In this document: piece after piece, positions 1 to 8,236 of the stretch | How positions within the stretch are numbered: the first letter of the stretch is position 1 | Layout of the letters: the number at the start of each line of letters is the position of its first letter | Source of the DNA: Lacimicrobium alkaliphilum | Lineage (GTDB): Bacteria > Pseudomonadota > Gammaproteobacteria > Enterobacterales > Alteromonadaceae | Direction of reading: 5' to 3' | Length of the DNA: 64,000 bases | NCBI RefSeq assembly: GCF_002591895.1 | Contig: NZ_NISX01000001.1 | Location: forward strand, 265,431 to 329,430 | Translations under genes and position numbers: made by a program | Notes under the pieces: model-generated | The model's input: only the letters and a program-made list of their open reading frames with translations | Told to the model about the DNA's origin: nothing | Database searches by the model: none

Positions 1-896
1 AGATCATGAATACTCTGATATCCCCCCAGCGCCGTTTGCAACGCATGCTGACAGGGAACATTGGCGCACATGCGCATTGAGCTTAATAACGTCAGCCCCT
101 GCATATAACTGCGGCCAAGCTTCTTGTTACCACTAATCATCATCCAGCCGACACGAAACCCTGCAACCCGGTAGTTTTTGGACAATCCACTTAAGGTCAC
201 GAAGAAGACGTCATCGGCCAGTGCAGCTATACACTGATGTCTGGCCTCGTCATAAAGGATTTTGTCGTAGATCTCGTCGCTGAAAATTACCAGATCATGT
301 TTCCGTGCAAGTTCGATGATCTGTAATAACAACTCACGGCTGTACACCGCTCCCGTTGGATTATTGGGGTTGATCAACACAATGGCACGAGTACTAGAGG
401 TGATTTTTGCTTTGATATCATCAATGTCGGGGAACCAGTCTGCGCCTTCATCACATTGATAATGTACCGGGGTACCGGAAGATAAACTGACGGCTGCTGT
501 CCACAATGGGTAATCCGGGCTGGGAATCAGAACTTCATCGCCATTATTCAGCAGTGCCTGCATCGCCATAACAATCAATTCGCTTACCCCATTGCCGATA
601 TAGACATCATCAATATCGATATTGGTAATCCCTTGCTGTTGATAGTATTGCATTACAGCCACACGGGCGGAATAGATGCCCTGAGCGTCGCCGTAACCCT
701 GTGCCGTAGGCAGGTTACGGATTACATCCTTAAGAATATCGTCTGGGGCTTCAAAGCCAAAGGGGGCAGGGTTACCGATGTTGAGTTTGAGAACCCGGTG
801 GCCCTCATCTTCAAGGCGTTTAGCCTCGGTCAGTACCGGGCCCCGGATGTCATAACAAACATCGTTGAGTTTAGCGGACTTTACAATCTGTCTCAT
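1..896 (-). CDS. alaA: Alanine aminotransferase AlaA, 3' part outside window
   Basis: A PLP-dependent class I/II aminotransferase that interconverts pyruvate plus glutamate with alanine plus 2-oxoglutarate in the cytoplasm. The first 298 codons are present; the C-terminal quarter lies beyond base 1. My translation of the minus strand follows E. coli AlaA closely throughout, including the N-terminal stretch KLNDVCYDIRGPVL. Visible family landmarks are NPNNPTG (about 177-183), SDEIYD (about 206-211) and the cofactor lysine in SGLSKNYRVAGFR (K240). The start at 894-896 matches the usual AlaA N terminus. The gene diverges from the DUF2189 gene across about 210 bp. Confidence 0.93.
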   Translation of the reverse strand, partial: MRQIVKSAKLNDVCYDIRGPVLTEAKRLEDEGHRVLKLNIGNPAPFGFEAPDDILKDVIRNLPTAQGYGDAQGIYSARVAVMQYYQQQGITNIDIDDVYIGNGVSELIVMAMQALLNNGDEVLIPSPDYPLWTAAVSLSSGTPVHYQCDEGADWFPDIDDIKAKITSSTRAIVLINPNNPTGAVYSRELLLQIIELARKHDLVIFSDEIYDKILYDEARHQCIAALADDVFFVTLSGLSKNYRVAGFRVGWMMISGNKKLGRSYMQGLTLLSSMRMCANVPCQHALQTALGGYQSIHD

Positions 897-1106
897 GAAA
901 CAATCAGGTGGCAAAAACGTGGCATACAGGGTATTACCGGGTTCTACTGTGTGGCAAGAAGATCTTTGTCTATAGGGATGGCATTTTGATATAGCTGATT
1001 ACTGTTTCGTTTTCTTTTTTAAGAATAATTTCTAATATATTGGCCTGTTTTTCTTATCTTTTCGTACGCTAGTACACAGATAATGATAAAAAATGTTGGA
1101 GTTACT

Positions 1107-1901
1107 ATGTCGGAATCCTTCAAACAAGTACCTCACAGCCCTGCATCCGAAAGCGCTATCGGGCGGGTGATTCCCTGTAAAAAGCTTGAACCCGGTGATC
1201 CGCTTAAATGGCTGGTTCTGGGCTGGCGAGACTTAGCCAGGGCTCCGATGCTGACAGCAATTTATGGGGTTATTTTTGCGGCCATTCCCTGGCTGATTAC
1301 CTACCTTGTAACGCTGACCGGTTGGCATCTGGTAATTTTGCCATCCATTGTTTGTTTTATGCTTATTGGTCCCTTTTTAGCGGCCGGCCTTTATGATGTC
1401 AGTTGGGAACTGGCGAAACAGCATAAACCCAATTTATGGCATAGCATCAAAGCAGTGAAGCGTAATGCAGTTAATGAATGGGGATTTGGTATTCTGTTAA
1501 CGATTCTGATGATTTTTTGGTTGAGAGTGGCGTCGCTGATCCATGCACTGTACCCTCCCTACCTGGACGACAATCTGCAAAACCTGTTGCCATTTCTGGC
1601 CCTTGGGACAGTTATTGGGGCTGGCTTCACGTTGCTGGTGTTCTTTATCAGTGCATTTACTCAACCGGTTCTGATGGAGCGTAGGGTGGACCTGGCCACC
1701 GCAGTGCTGACCAGTATGCATGCAGTGTGGAGTAATAAAATACCAATGTTGATCTGGGCAGCCATTATTGCCACCAGTGTTGGAATTGGTTTTGTGACCG
1801 GGTTTGCAGGTTTCATTATTCTGATGCCGCTCATTGGATATGCCACCTGGCATGGGTATATAGATACCATAGAAGTTAAACGGGCCCGCCTTTACGAGTA
1901 G
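1107..1901 (+). CDS. DUF2189 family integral membrane protein
   Basis: A 264-residue inner-membrane protein of the DUF2189 family, whose biochemical role is unknown. About six hydrophobic segments follow a polar N terminus of roughly 30 residues, and the family pattern of a short loop reading GWRDLARAP before the first helix is visible. I chose the ATG at 1107 (MSESFKQ) because GGAG lies a few bases upstream; an in-frame ATG at 1083 lacks this. The gene stands alone, diverging from alaA and converging on yfaE with a 22-bp gap. A weak Fur-like sequence (1079-1097) overlaps its ribosome binding site but is unconvincing. Confidence 0.8.
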   Translation: MSESFKQVPHSPASESAIGRVIPCKKLEPGDPLKWLVLGWRDLARAPMLTAIYGVIFAAIPWLITYLVTLTGWHLVILPSIVCFMLIGPFLAAGLYDVSWELAKQHKPNLWHSIKAVKRNAVNEWGFGILLTILMIFWLRVASLIHALYPPYLDDNLQNLLPFLALGTVIGAGFTLLVFFISAFTQPVLMERRVDLATAVLTSMHAVWSNKIPMLIWAAIIATSVGIGFVTGFAGFIILMPLIGYATWHGYIDTIEVKRARLYE

Positions 1902-1923
1902 AGAGATTGTGGAAGCCGGATGT

Positions 1924-2196
1924 TTATCCCAGCTTAATCACTAAATCAGATTTGGGGACACAGCAACAGGGAAGAATCTCGTCATCGTCTATATATGCCA
2001 GGGGGTCGGTAATATATTCGACTTCACCATGGATCAGCTTGGTGCGACAGGCTCCACAAAACCCCTCCCGACAATGAGAGTGGACTTCGAGTTGGTGAGA
2101 CTCGAGGCTGTCCAGTAACGAGCATTTGCTGGTACAGGGGAGGGGGCCTGGGGTGTTGACCAGTCTGACCTGATAAATAATCCGGGTTTTGTCCAT
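1924..2196 (-). CDS. yfaE: 2Fe-2S ferredoxin YfaE, cofactor maintenance for NrdB
   Basis: A small plant-type [2Fe-2S] ferredoxin of 90 residues. In E. coli YfaE helps regenerate the diferric-tyrosyl radical of NrdB, and the gene is third in the nrdAB-yfaE operon as here. The cluster cysteines are visible as C-x4-C-x2-C (HCREGFCGACR) and a distal cysteine in the ILPCCC stretch. The start at 2196 follows the nrdB stop by only 4 bp and is preceded by GAGGAC. A longer in-frame start at 2232 would lie inside nrdB and is not needed. The gene converges on the DUF2189 gene. Confidence 0.92.
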   Translation of the reverse strand: MDKTRIIYQVRLVNTPGPLPCTSKCSLLDSLESHQLEVHSHCREGFCGACRTKLIHGEVEYITDPLAYIDDDEILPCCCVPKSDLVIKLG

Positions 2197-2200
2197 GTCC

Positions 2201-3331
2201 TCAGAGATCGAAGTCTCCGAAGTCATCGGCATTCACTTCGCTGTCGATTTGTCCTACCAGATAAGAACTGATTTCAGATTCTTGCGGGGCCACCTGAACA
2301 TTATCGGAATTAAGGTAATTGTTCATCCAGGGCAGGGGATTAGTGGTGACCTCAAAAGGTGACTCCATGCCAATGGCTGACATTCGGTGAGTAGCGATAA
2401 ATTCCACATACTGACACAGAATATCCTTATTCAGACCAATCATAGAGCCATGCTGGAATAAATAACTGGCCCACTGTTTTTCCTGCTCTACAGCTTTGAT
2501 AAAGATATCTCTGGCCTGATCGTGACATTCTTCGGCAATTTCTTTCATCTCCGGGTCATCTTTGCCCCGGGCCCAGATGTTAAGAATATGCTGGGTTGAG
2601 GTAAGATGGAGGTTTTCATCTCTGGCAATCAGACGGATAATTTTGGAATTACCTTCCATCATTTCGCGTTCCGCGAAGGCAAAGGTACAGGCAAAAGAAA
2701 CGTAAAAACGTATGGCTTCCAGGGCGTTTACCGAATTCATGCACAGGTAAAGCTTCTTTTTCAGTTCCCGCTGGTTGATCAGATAATCCTGGCCATCTAC
2801 GTGATGCCTGCCTTCCCCCTGGGTCTGCCATAACTGCGTGGCAAAGATAAGATCATCATAATAACGTGATATATCACTGGCCCGCAGCTTGATCTCATCA
2901 TTGAGGACAATATCTTCAAATACGTCACTGGGGTCGGAAAACAGATTACGCAGGATATGCGTATAGGAACGTGAATGAATGGTCTCGAAGAATGACCATG
3001 TTTCAATCCAGGTTTCCAGCTCTGGCAATGACACAATCGGCAAAAACGCAATGTTAGGACTGCGCCCCTGTACCGAGTCGAGCAAGGTCTGATATTTCAG
3101 GTTAGAAATAAAAATATGCTTTTCCGAGTCTGTCAGTTTTTGAAAATCAACCCGGTCTTTACTCACGTCGACTTCTTCAGGACGCCAGAAAAAAGAAATT
3201 TGCTTCTCGATCAGTTTCTCGAAAATATTGTGCTTCTGCTGATCATAACGGGCAACATTGACTGGGTTGCCGAAGAACATCGGCTCTGTGAGCGGATTAG
3301 AAACTTTCTGGTTAAAGGTGGTGTATTTCAT
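2201..3331 (-). CDS. nrdB: Ribonucleotide reductase class Ia, beta subunit NrdB
   Basis: The radical-carrying small subunit of aerobic ribonucleotide reductase, which makes dNDPs from NDPs together with NrdA. The protein has 376 residues, the usual length, and aligns from the N terminus ([31 protein letters not shown]) with E. coli NrdB. The radical tyrosine lies in [10 protein letters not shown] (about residue 123). Diiron ligands lie in the helices around [13 protein letters not shown] and IARDENLHL. The C-terminal tail that docks on NrdA is conserved in character (NVQVAPQE...[12 protein letters not shown]...DFDL). It is second in the operon after nrdA, with a 74-bp gap holding a perfect hairpin. 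Confidence 0.97.
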   Translation of the reverse strand: MKYTTFNQKVSNPLTEPMFFGNPVNVARYDQQKHNIFEKLIEKQISFFWRPEEVDVSKDRVDFQKLTDSEKHIFISNLKYQTLLDSVQGRSPNIAFLPIVSLPELETWIETWSFFETIHSRSYTHILRNLFSDPSDVFEDIVLNDEIKLRASDISRYYDDLIFATQLWQTQGEGRHHVDGQDYLINQRELKKKLYLCMNSVNALEAIRFYVSFACTFAFAEREMMEGNSKIIRLIARDENLHLTSTQHILNIWARGKDDPEMKEIAEECHDQARDIFIKAVEQEKQWASYLFQHGSMIGLNKDILCQYVEFIATHRMSAIGMESPFEVTTNPLPWMNNYLNSDNVQVAPQESEISSYLVGQIDSEVNADDFGDFDL

Positions 3332-3362
3332 TGATTATTCGATTTGGTTGTTCTGAAAATCC

Positions 3363-3393
3363 ATTGGTAGTGTCCTAAACGAGCACTACCAAT
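3363..3393 (-). promoter_or_regulatory. Perfect hairpin between nrdA and nrdB
   Basis: A 10-bp perfect inverted repeat (ATTGGTAGTG / CACTACCAAT) with an 11-nt loop sits in the nrdA-nrdB gap. There is no T-run after it, so it is not a typical terminator. It may stabilise the nrdA transcript end or adjust the NrdA:NrdB ratio. This role is inferred from position only. Confidence 0.6.
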
Positions 3394-3405
3394 ACCTGAT
3401 ACACA

Positions 3406-5724
3406 TTAAATCTTGCAGGCGCCACCTGCACAATCATCGTCCTCTTCGATCACCGCCTCTACAGCCGGACGTTCGGCTTTTTTGGCAGTCATTTCTCCCT
3501 GCGTATCCGACGCACCGTCACGAGTATTGTGGTAATACATGGTTTTCACCCCCAGCTTATAGGCCGTAAGAAGGTCTTTAAGCAACAGCTTCATAGGAAC
3601 TTTACCACCGTCATACTTACCGGGATCGTAACTGGTATTTGCTGATATGGTCTGATCGACAAACTTCTGCATGATCGCCACCAGTTGCAGGTAACCGTCA
3701 TTAGAAGGAATATCCCACAACAGTTCATACTGGTTCTTCAGTTTGTCGTACTCGGGTACGACTTGCTTCAGTACACCGTCTTTACTGGATTTAATACTGA
3801 TATGCCCTCGTGGAGGTTCAATACCATTGGTTGCGTTAGAGATCTGTGAAGACGTTTCCGATGGCATCAGTGCTGACAAAGTACTGTTACGCAGGCCATG
3901 CTGCCGGATATTCTCTCTCAGCCCATCCCAGTCATAGTGCAAAGGCTCGTTACAGATCCCATCAAGGTCCTTTTTATAACTGTCAATGGGCATAATGCCT
4001 TTGGCGTAGGTCGTTTCATTAAACTTCGGGCAGGCGCCTTTTTCTCTGGCCAGGTTGTTTGATGCTTTTAACAGATAATACTGGATAGCCTCAAACGTAC
4101 GATGCACCAGGCCATTCGCACTGCCATCAGAATAACGAACGCCATTCTTAGCCAGGTAATACGCAAAATTGATAACGCCCACTCCCAGCGTACGCCGGCC
4201 CATGGTCGCATTATAGGCAGCCGGTACGGGATAATCCTGATAGTCCAACAAGCTGTCCAGGGCTCTGACCGCCAGCTCAGCCATCTCCTCCAGTTCATCG
4301 AGGCTCTCAATGGCACCAAGATTGAATGCAGAGAGGGTACAGAGTGCTATTTCACCCTTTTCATCATTAACGTGCTCAAGTGGTTTGGTGGGTAAGGCTA
4401 TTTCCAGACACAGGTTACTCTGACGTACCGGTGCAACCTGAGGATCAAAAGGGCTATGGGTGTTACAGTGATCTACATTCTGCAAATAGATTCGCCCGGT
4501 ACTCGCACGTTCCTGCATAAACAGGCTAAACAGCTCAACCGCTTTAATCTGTTTTTTACGAATAGCCGGATCCTGCTCATATTGAACATATAACTGCTCG
4601 AATTTAGTCTGATCGGCAAAAAAAGCATCATACAAGCCCGGTACATCAGAGGGGCTGAACAGAGTGATATGTTCATCTTTGATCAGGCGCTGATACATGA
4701 GCTTGTTAAATTGCACACCGTAATCCAGGTGGCGCACCCGGTTTTCTTCTACGCCACGGTTATTTTTCAGCACCAGCAGAGACTCTACTTCCAGATGCCA
4801 CAATGGATAGAACAGGGTCGCTGCGCCACCACGTACGCCCCCCTGAGAACAGCTTTTAACCGCTGTCTGAAAATACTTGTAAAAGGGCAGGCACCCTGTA
4901 TGAAAGGCTTCACCACCGCGAATCGGGCTTCCCAATGCACGAATGCGCCCGGCGTTTATACCTATTCCTGCACGCTGGCTGACATACTTAACAATGGCGC
5001 TGGCAGTGGCATTGATTGAGTCCAGACTGTCACCACACTCAATTAACACACAGGAACTGAACTGCCGGGTAGGTGTGCGTACGCCCGACATAATAGGCGT
5101 TGGTAATGAAATCTTAAATTTAGACACGGCATCATAGAAGCGTCTGATGTAGCTCATCCGGGATTCTTTGGGATAGTTGGCGAACAGACAGGCCGCCACC
5201 AGAATGTACAGGAACTGCGCACTTTCATAGATTTCGCCGGTGACCCGGTTTTGTACCAGATACTTTCCCTCTAACTGTTTGACGGCGGCATAACTGAAGT
5301 TCATATCACGCCAATGGTCGAGGTACTCGTCCATTTGTTCGAATTCGTCCTGCGTGTAATCTTCAAGCAAATGATGATCGTATTTGCCTTTGTCTACCAT
5401 TCTGGCCACATGCTGATAAAGCCCCGGCGGCTCGAACTGCCCATATGCCTTTTTACGCAGATGGAAGATCGCCAGCCGGGCAGCAAGATACTGGTAATCC
5501 GGACTTTCTTTTGAGATCAGGTCGGCTGCTGATTTAATCAGTGTTTCATGAATATCTGAGGTCTTAATGCCATCATAAAACTGAATGTGAGCTTTTATCT
5601 CAACCTGAGAGACGGACACATTCTGCAATCCCTCTGCAGCCCAGGTAATGACTTTATGAATTTTATCCAGATCGAGGTGCTCTTGTTCGCCAGAGCGTTT
5701 GGTAACGAGAAGCGTATTATTCAT
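3406..5724 (-). CDS. nrdA: Ribonucleotide reductase class Ia, alpha subunit NrdA
   Basis: The catalytic large subunit of aerobic ribonucleotide reductase, 772 residues. An N-terminal ATP-cone (about 5-95) should bind ATP/dATP for activity control. The ten-stranded barrel follows, with active-site cysteines in RQFSSCVLIECGDS, NLCLEIALP (the thiyl-radical cysteine region) and ALCTLSAFNLG. The C terminus carries the swinging redox pair in CAGGACKI, the usual tail for thioredoxin/glutaredoxin reduction. It is the first gene of nrdA-nrdB-yfaE, and the two NrdR-like boxes upstream (5834-5881) fit NrdR repression. No intein or frameshift is seen. Confidence 0.97.
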   Translation of the reverse strand: MNNTLLVTKRSGEQEHLDLDKIHKVITWAAEGLQNVSVSQVEIKAHIQFYDGIKTSDIHETLIKSAADLISKESPDYQYLAARLAIFHLRKKAYGQFEPPGLYQHVARMVDKGKYDHHLLEDYTQDEFEQMDEYLDHWRDMNFSYAAVKQLEGKYLVQNRVTGEIYESAQFLYILVAACLFANYPKESRMSYIRRFYDAVSKFKISLPTPIMSGVRTPTRQFSSCVLIECGDSLDSINATASAIVKYVSQRAGIGINAGRIRALGSPIRGGEAFHTGCLPFYKYFQTAVKSCSQGGVRGGAATLFYPLWHLEVESLLVLKNNRGVEENRVRHLDYGVQFNKLMYQRLIKDEHITLFSPSDVPGLYDAFFADQTKFEQLYVQYEQDPAIRKKQIKAVELFSLFMQERASTGRIYLQNVDHCNTHSPFDPQVAPVRQSNLCLEIALPTKPLEHVNDEKGEIALCTLSAFNLGAIESLDELEEMAELAVRALDSLLDYQDYPVPAAYNATMGRRTLGVGVINFAYYLAKNGVRYSDGSANGLVHRTFEAIQYYLLKASNNLAREKGACPKFNETTYAKGIMPIDSYKKDLDGICNEPLHYDWDGLRENIRQHGLRNSTLSALMPSETSSQISNATNGIEPPRGHISIKSSKDGVLKQVVPEYDKLKNQYELLWDIPSNDGYLQLVAIMQKFVDQTISANTSYDPGKYDGGKVPMKLLLKDLLTAYKLGVKTMYYHNTRDGASDTQGEMTAKKAERPAVEAVIEEDDDCAGGACKI

Positions 5725-5765
5725 GCCGGTAGCCGTCTTATTGTTGTCTGTTTAGCGTACTTTAG

Positions 5766-5824
5766 GCGCAGCATCAGTGAGCTGCGCGGAGGAAAATCTG
5801 CTACATGTGAGTCTTAAGCTCACA
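5766..5824. promoter_or_regulatory. Two inverted repeats in the nrdA leader
   Basis: Two short inverted repeats lie between nrdA and its NrdR boxes. The first is GCGCAGC / GCTGCGC with an 8-nt loop (5766-5787). The second is TGTGAG / CTCACA with a 7-nt centre (5806-5824). The second resembles a CRP site but the half-sites are too far apart. They may be leader hairpins or operator sites; no specific regulator is recognised. Confidence 0.4.
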
Positions 5825-5833
5825 TACAGCAAG

Positions 5834-5881
5834 ACACAAGATAGTGAGGTTTTAGGTGATATGCAACCCAATATCTGGTGT
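5834..5881 (-). promoter_or_regulatory. Tandem NrdR-like boxes upstream of nrdAB
   Basis: Two 16-bp sequences resemble NrdR boxes: ACACAAGATAGTGAGG (5834-5849, better read on the minus strand as CTATCTTGTGT) and ACCCAATATCTGGTGT (5866-5881). Their starts are 32 bp apart, about three helical turns, which is the arrangement known for NrdR binding in front of bacterial nrd operons. This predicts repression of nrdAB by NrdR when dATP is high. The rest of the 367-bp gap (5882-6091) shows no gene and no clear motif. Confidence 0.65.
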
Positions 5882-6091
5882 TTTATTCATCATTCAGACA
5901 CAAGTCATTAAACAGGTTAGTAGCGACTCACTGAGTAGTGGCGAACAGCAAGCCATATTCAGGAATGCAATAGGCGAAAAGGGGATATTTAACCAATAAA
6001 ATATTTACTTCCAAAAACTTAAATTGCTATACAAATAAGATCTAAAGGCGCTTTTTTAACCATCTGGTTTGGCAAACACACCAGGGTAGTG

Positions 6092-6757
6092 TTAACCAAT
6101 ATACCGCAGAAGCTGTTCGGGTTGACTGATACGCAGGGAAGCTTTCCACTGGTGAGGCAGTTCGCTGGGACATATGTACCCATATTCTGCCAGAACCGGG
6201 ACCATTGAAGCGGCACTGGCGGCGAGGATATCCCGCTCTGCGTCGCCAATATACCAAATGTTGCCATGTTCGATAGCCAGATGCTCTTGCGCCATAAATA
6301 ATTGTGCCGGATGGGGTTTGCGCTGAGGCAGTGTATCGCCACTAATAACGATATCCGCATGATGTAACTGCGGAAAATGTTGTAGTAGCGGGGTAGTCAG
6401 GTGTTCCGGCTTATTTGTGACGATCCCCCAGGGTAAACCGGCTTGCTGTATTCCATCTATGAGTTGCGCCACCCCGTCAAACAAACGGGTATGAGTGTTT
6501 AACTGGTTGGCATAACAGGCCAGAAAGTCTGCGCGCAGAGTTTCATAGTCAAAGTTCTGAAGTTGCTCACCAAACCCCAGGCCAAGCATTCCCTTAGCTC
6601 CATGAGAAGCGATAGGACGGTATTCGTTGTATTCGCGCTGCGGCAAATCATATTGGTTTAGCAGCAGATTCAGTGCTTCCCCCATATCCCTTGCCGTATC
6701 GAGCAATGTGCCATCAAGATCGAACAAAAAGGCGTGTGGCCGATGTAAATTACTCAT
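6092..6757 (-). CDS. HAD phosphatase: phosphoglycolate phosphatase Gph or MurNAc-6-P phosphatase MupP
   Basis: A 221-residue HAD superfamily hydrolase. Motif I is DLDGTLLDT (nucleophile D13, acid D15), motif II lies around GIVTNKPEH, and motif III/IV is the lysine region followed by YIGDAERDI. It is commonly annotated as Gph, which removes phosphate from 2-phosphoglycolate. However, a HAD gene abutting ubiG near gyrA is also the position of mupP in Pseudomonas, which acts in MurNAc recycling, and the length fits that equally well. Sequence alone does not decide the substrate. The start overlaps the ubiG end by 8 bp, so the two are co-translated. Confidence 0.85.
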   Translation of the reverse strand: MSNLHRPHAFLFDLDGTLLDTARDMGEALNLLLNQYDLPQREYNEYRPIASHGAKGMLGLGFGEQLQNFDYETLRADFLACYANQLNTHTRLFDGVAQLIDGIQQAGLPWGIVTNKPEHLTTPLLQHFPQLHHADIVISGDTLPQRKPHPAQLFMAQEHLAIEHGNIWYIGDAERDILAASAASMVPVLAEYGYICPSELPHQWKASLRISQPEQLLRYIG

Positions 6758-7493
6758 CCTCAGCCCTTTGACAATGAAGCAGGTAATTTACATCTACATT
6801 TTTGTCAGACAGATAGTAATCACCGGTTAACGGGTTCAGATGCAGGCCTTCAATATGCCGACATAACAGATCTGTGTTATCCAGCCAGCTCATCAATTCA
6901 CTGGGACGGATAAATTTACTGTGCTGATGGGTGCCTTTTGGAACGAGGTTAAGCAGGTATTCTGCCCCCACAATCGCCATCAGATAAGACTTTATATTGC
7001 GGTTCAAAGTGGAAAAAAATATCTGTCCCCCGGGCTTAACCAACCTGGCACAGGCGTTCACTACAGATTGGGGGTCCGGTACATGCTCGAGCATTTCCAT
7101 GCAACTGACCAGATCAAACTGCCCGGCAAATTTGTCGGCAAAATCTTCTACTGTGGACAGTTGATAATCGACTTTTACACCCGTTTCCAAACCATGAAGT
7201 CTGGCCACGTCAATCGCGTCTTTGGCCATATCGATACCCGTTACCTGCGCGCCTTGTGCCGCCATACTCTCTGCCAGAATACCGCCGCCACAGCCCACAT
7301 CCAGAGCCTTTTTAGCAAACAGTCCCTGACTGTGCAGGCTAATAAAATCGAGTCGTAGCGGGTTAATCTGATGCAGCGGTTTAAATTCTCCGTCGAGATC
7401 CCACCAGCGGCTCGCAAGGGCTGAAAACTTATCAATTTCCTGCTGGTCCACATTCTGTTGTGGACCCTCTGAAGTAACGTTCTGTTGCGTCAT
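6750..7493 (-). CDS. ubiG: Ubiquinone biosynthesis O-methyltransferase UbiG
   Basis: A SAM-dependent O-methyltransferase that performs both O-methylations of ubiquinone biosynthesis. The protein has 247 residues. The SAM-binding motif I is [16 protein letters not shown], with GIDMA as motif II and the [11 protein letters not shown] stretch as a further UbiG landmark. The N terminus carries a non-conserved polar tail of about 15 residues (rich in Q) before the conserved [19 protein letters not shown]. ubiG is the upstream partner of the HAD phosphatase and diverges from gyrA across a 743-bp gap that contains a mobile-element remnant. The gyrA/ubiG neighbourhood is shared with E. coli. Confidence 0.95.
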   Translation of the reverse strand: MTQQNVTSEGPQQNVDQQEIDKFSALASRWWDLDGEFKPLHQINPLRLDFISLHSQGLFAKKALDVGCGGGILAESMAAQGAQVTGIDMAKDAIDVARLHGLETGVKVDYQLSTVEDFADKFAGQFDLVSCMEMLEHVPDPQSVVNACARLVKPGGQIFFSTLNRNIKSYLMAIVGAEYLLNLVPKGTHQHSKFIRPSELMSWLDNTDLLCRHIEGLHLNPLTGDYYLSDKNVDVNYLLHCQRAEDE

Positions 7494-7578
7494 TGCATGC
7501 TCTGTCCGCTAAAAAATATGTTGTTTAGTATAAACATCTGCTGTGAGCAGAGATAGACCTGAATAGTCTGTTGAACCT

Positions 7579-7846
7579 TAGGGCCTGTTGATCTTTACTG
7601 TATGTTTTTGCAGCGAGTTGTGCGGTATTTATACAATGAAGCACGATTGTAGTGTAGTTGCTCTACATGAAAGAGAGCTGAAGCAGTAGAAATGCCGCAC
7701 AAACGCTGTCCTTCGGATTCATCTTAAACGCTTTTTACTCTTTGTTGCAGCATTTCGACTTAATCCATTAGGCCTTCAACGCTGTGCCTCGATTAAAAAG
7801 CGTTTAATTAGAACAAAATTCATACAGCAAAGATCAACAGGCCCTA
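7579..7846. mobile_element. 264-bp MITE-like element with terminal and nested inverted repeats
   Basis: The ends are 25-bp inverted repeats with one mismatch (7580-7604 and 7821-7845; outer part AGGGCCTGTTGATCTTT). They are flanked by TA on both sides (7579-7580 and 7845-7846), as expected for a TA target duplication. Two internal inverted-repeat pairs form side arms: 7618-7630 with 7690-7702 (13 bp, one mismatch) and 7724-7737 with 7794-7807 (14 bp, perfect). The first arm also has a small inner hairpin. No transposase is present. A TA duplication suggests mobilisation by an IS630/Tc1-type transposase, but this is inference. Confidence 0.8.
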
Positions 7847-8236
7847 GTGCTGGCTGAGACAAACAGGTCCGTTGGCACGCTTTTTCAGTTTGCAGCGCTG
7901 CGCCAGTCCCCAAAAACTCTGGCGCAGAGTGATAAGTGTCATTACCGCTCAGAGCAATCATCCGGATTAGGCCCGTTTATTGTCAGGCCAGTGTGCATGC
8001 CTTTGAAGTATCCCGGGCATCGGCCTCTGGCTGAGTGACTCTGAAACAGGCTCTGGTGTTCACTATTTAACCATTGTGTGCACTATATGATGGCTATTTA
8101 TTTGCAAATTTAGGTGGTACTATTGCGGGCTACCAAAACCCTAAACGAAACCAATAAATTTACCGGAACCTGTTAACGGCATTTGCTGAAGCCGAGACCG
8201 GAAGATGTAGATTATAAAAAGGGAACAGGGCTGTAT
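7847..8236 (+). other. gyrA upstream region
   Basis: A 390-bp non-coding stretch between the mobile-element remnant and gyrA. It holds a 9-bp perfect inverted repeat (CTGCGCCAG 7898-7906 / CTGGCGCAG 7919-7927, 12-nt loop) and an AT-rich stretch around 8085-8125 where the gyrA promoter probably lies. I could not assign -35 and -10 boxes with confidence. Short open frames here have no coding character or ribosome binding site. Confidence 0.4.

Noticed and set aside
633-989. 118-codon open frame on the plus strand
   Set aside because: It lies antisense to alaA, whose minus-strand translation matches the enzyme residue by residue.
5806-5824. CRP site in the nrdA leader (TGTGA...TCACA)
   Set aside because: The half-sites are separated by 9 bp instead of 6.
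7847-8038. Small open frames between the mobile-element remnant and gyrA
   Set aside because: No ribosome binding site, no coding character, and one of them overlaps a palindrome and the element end.
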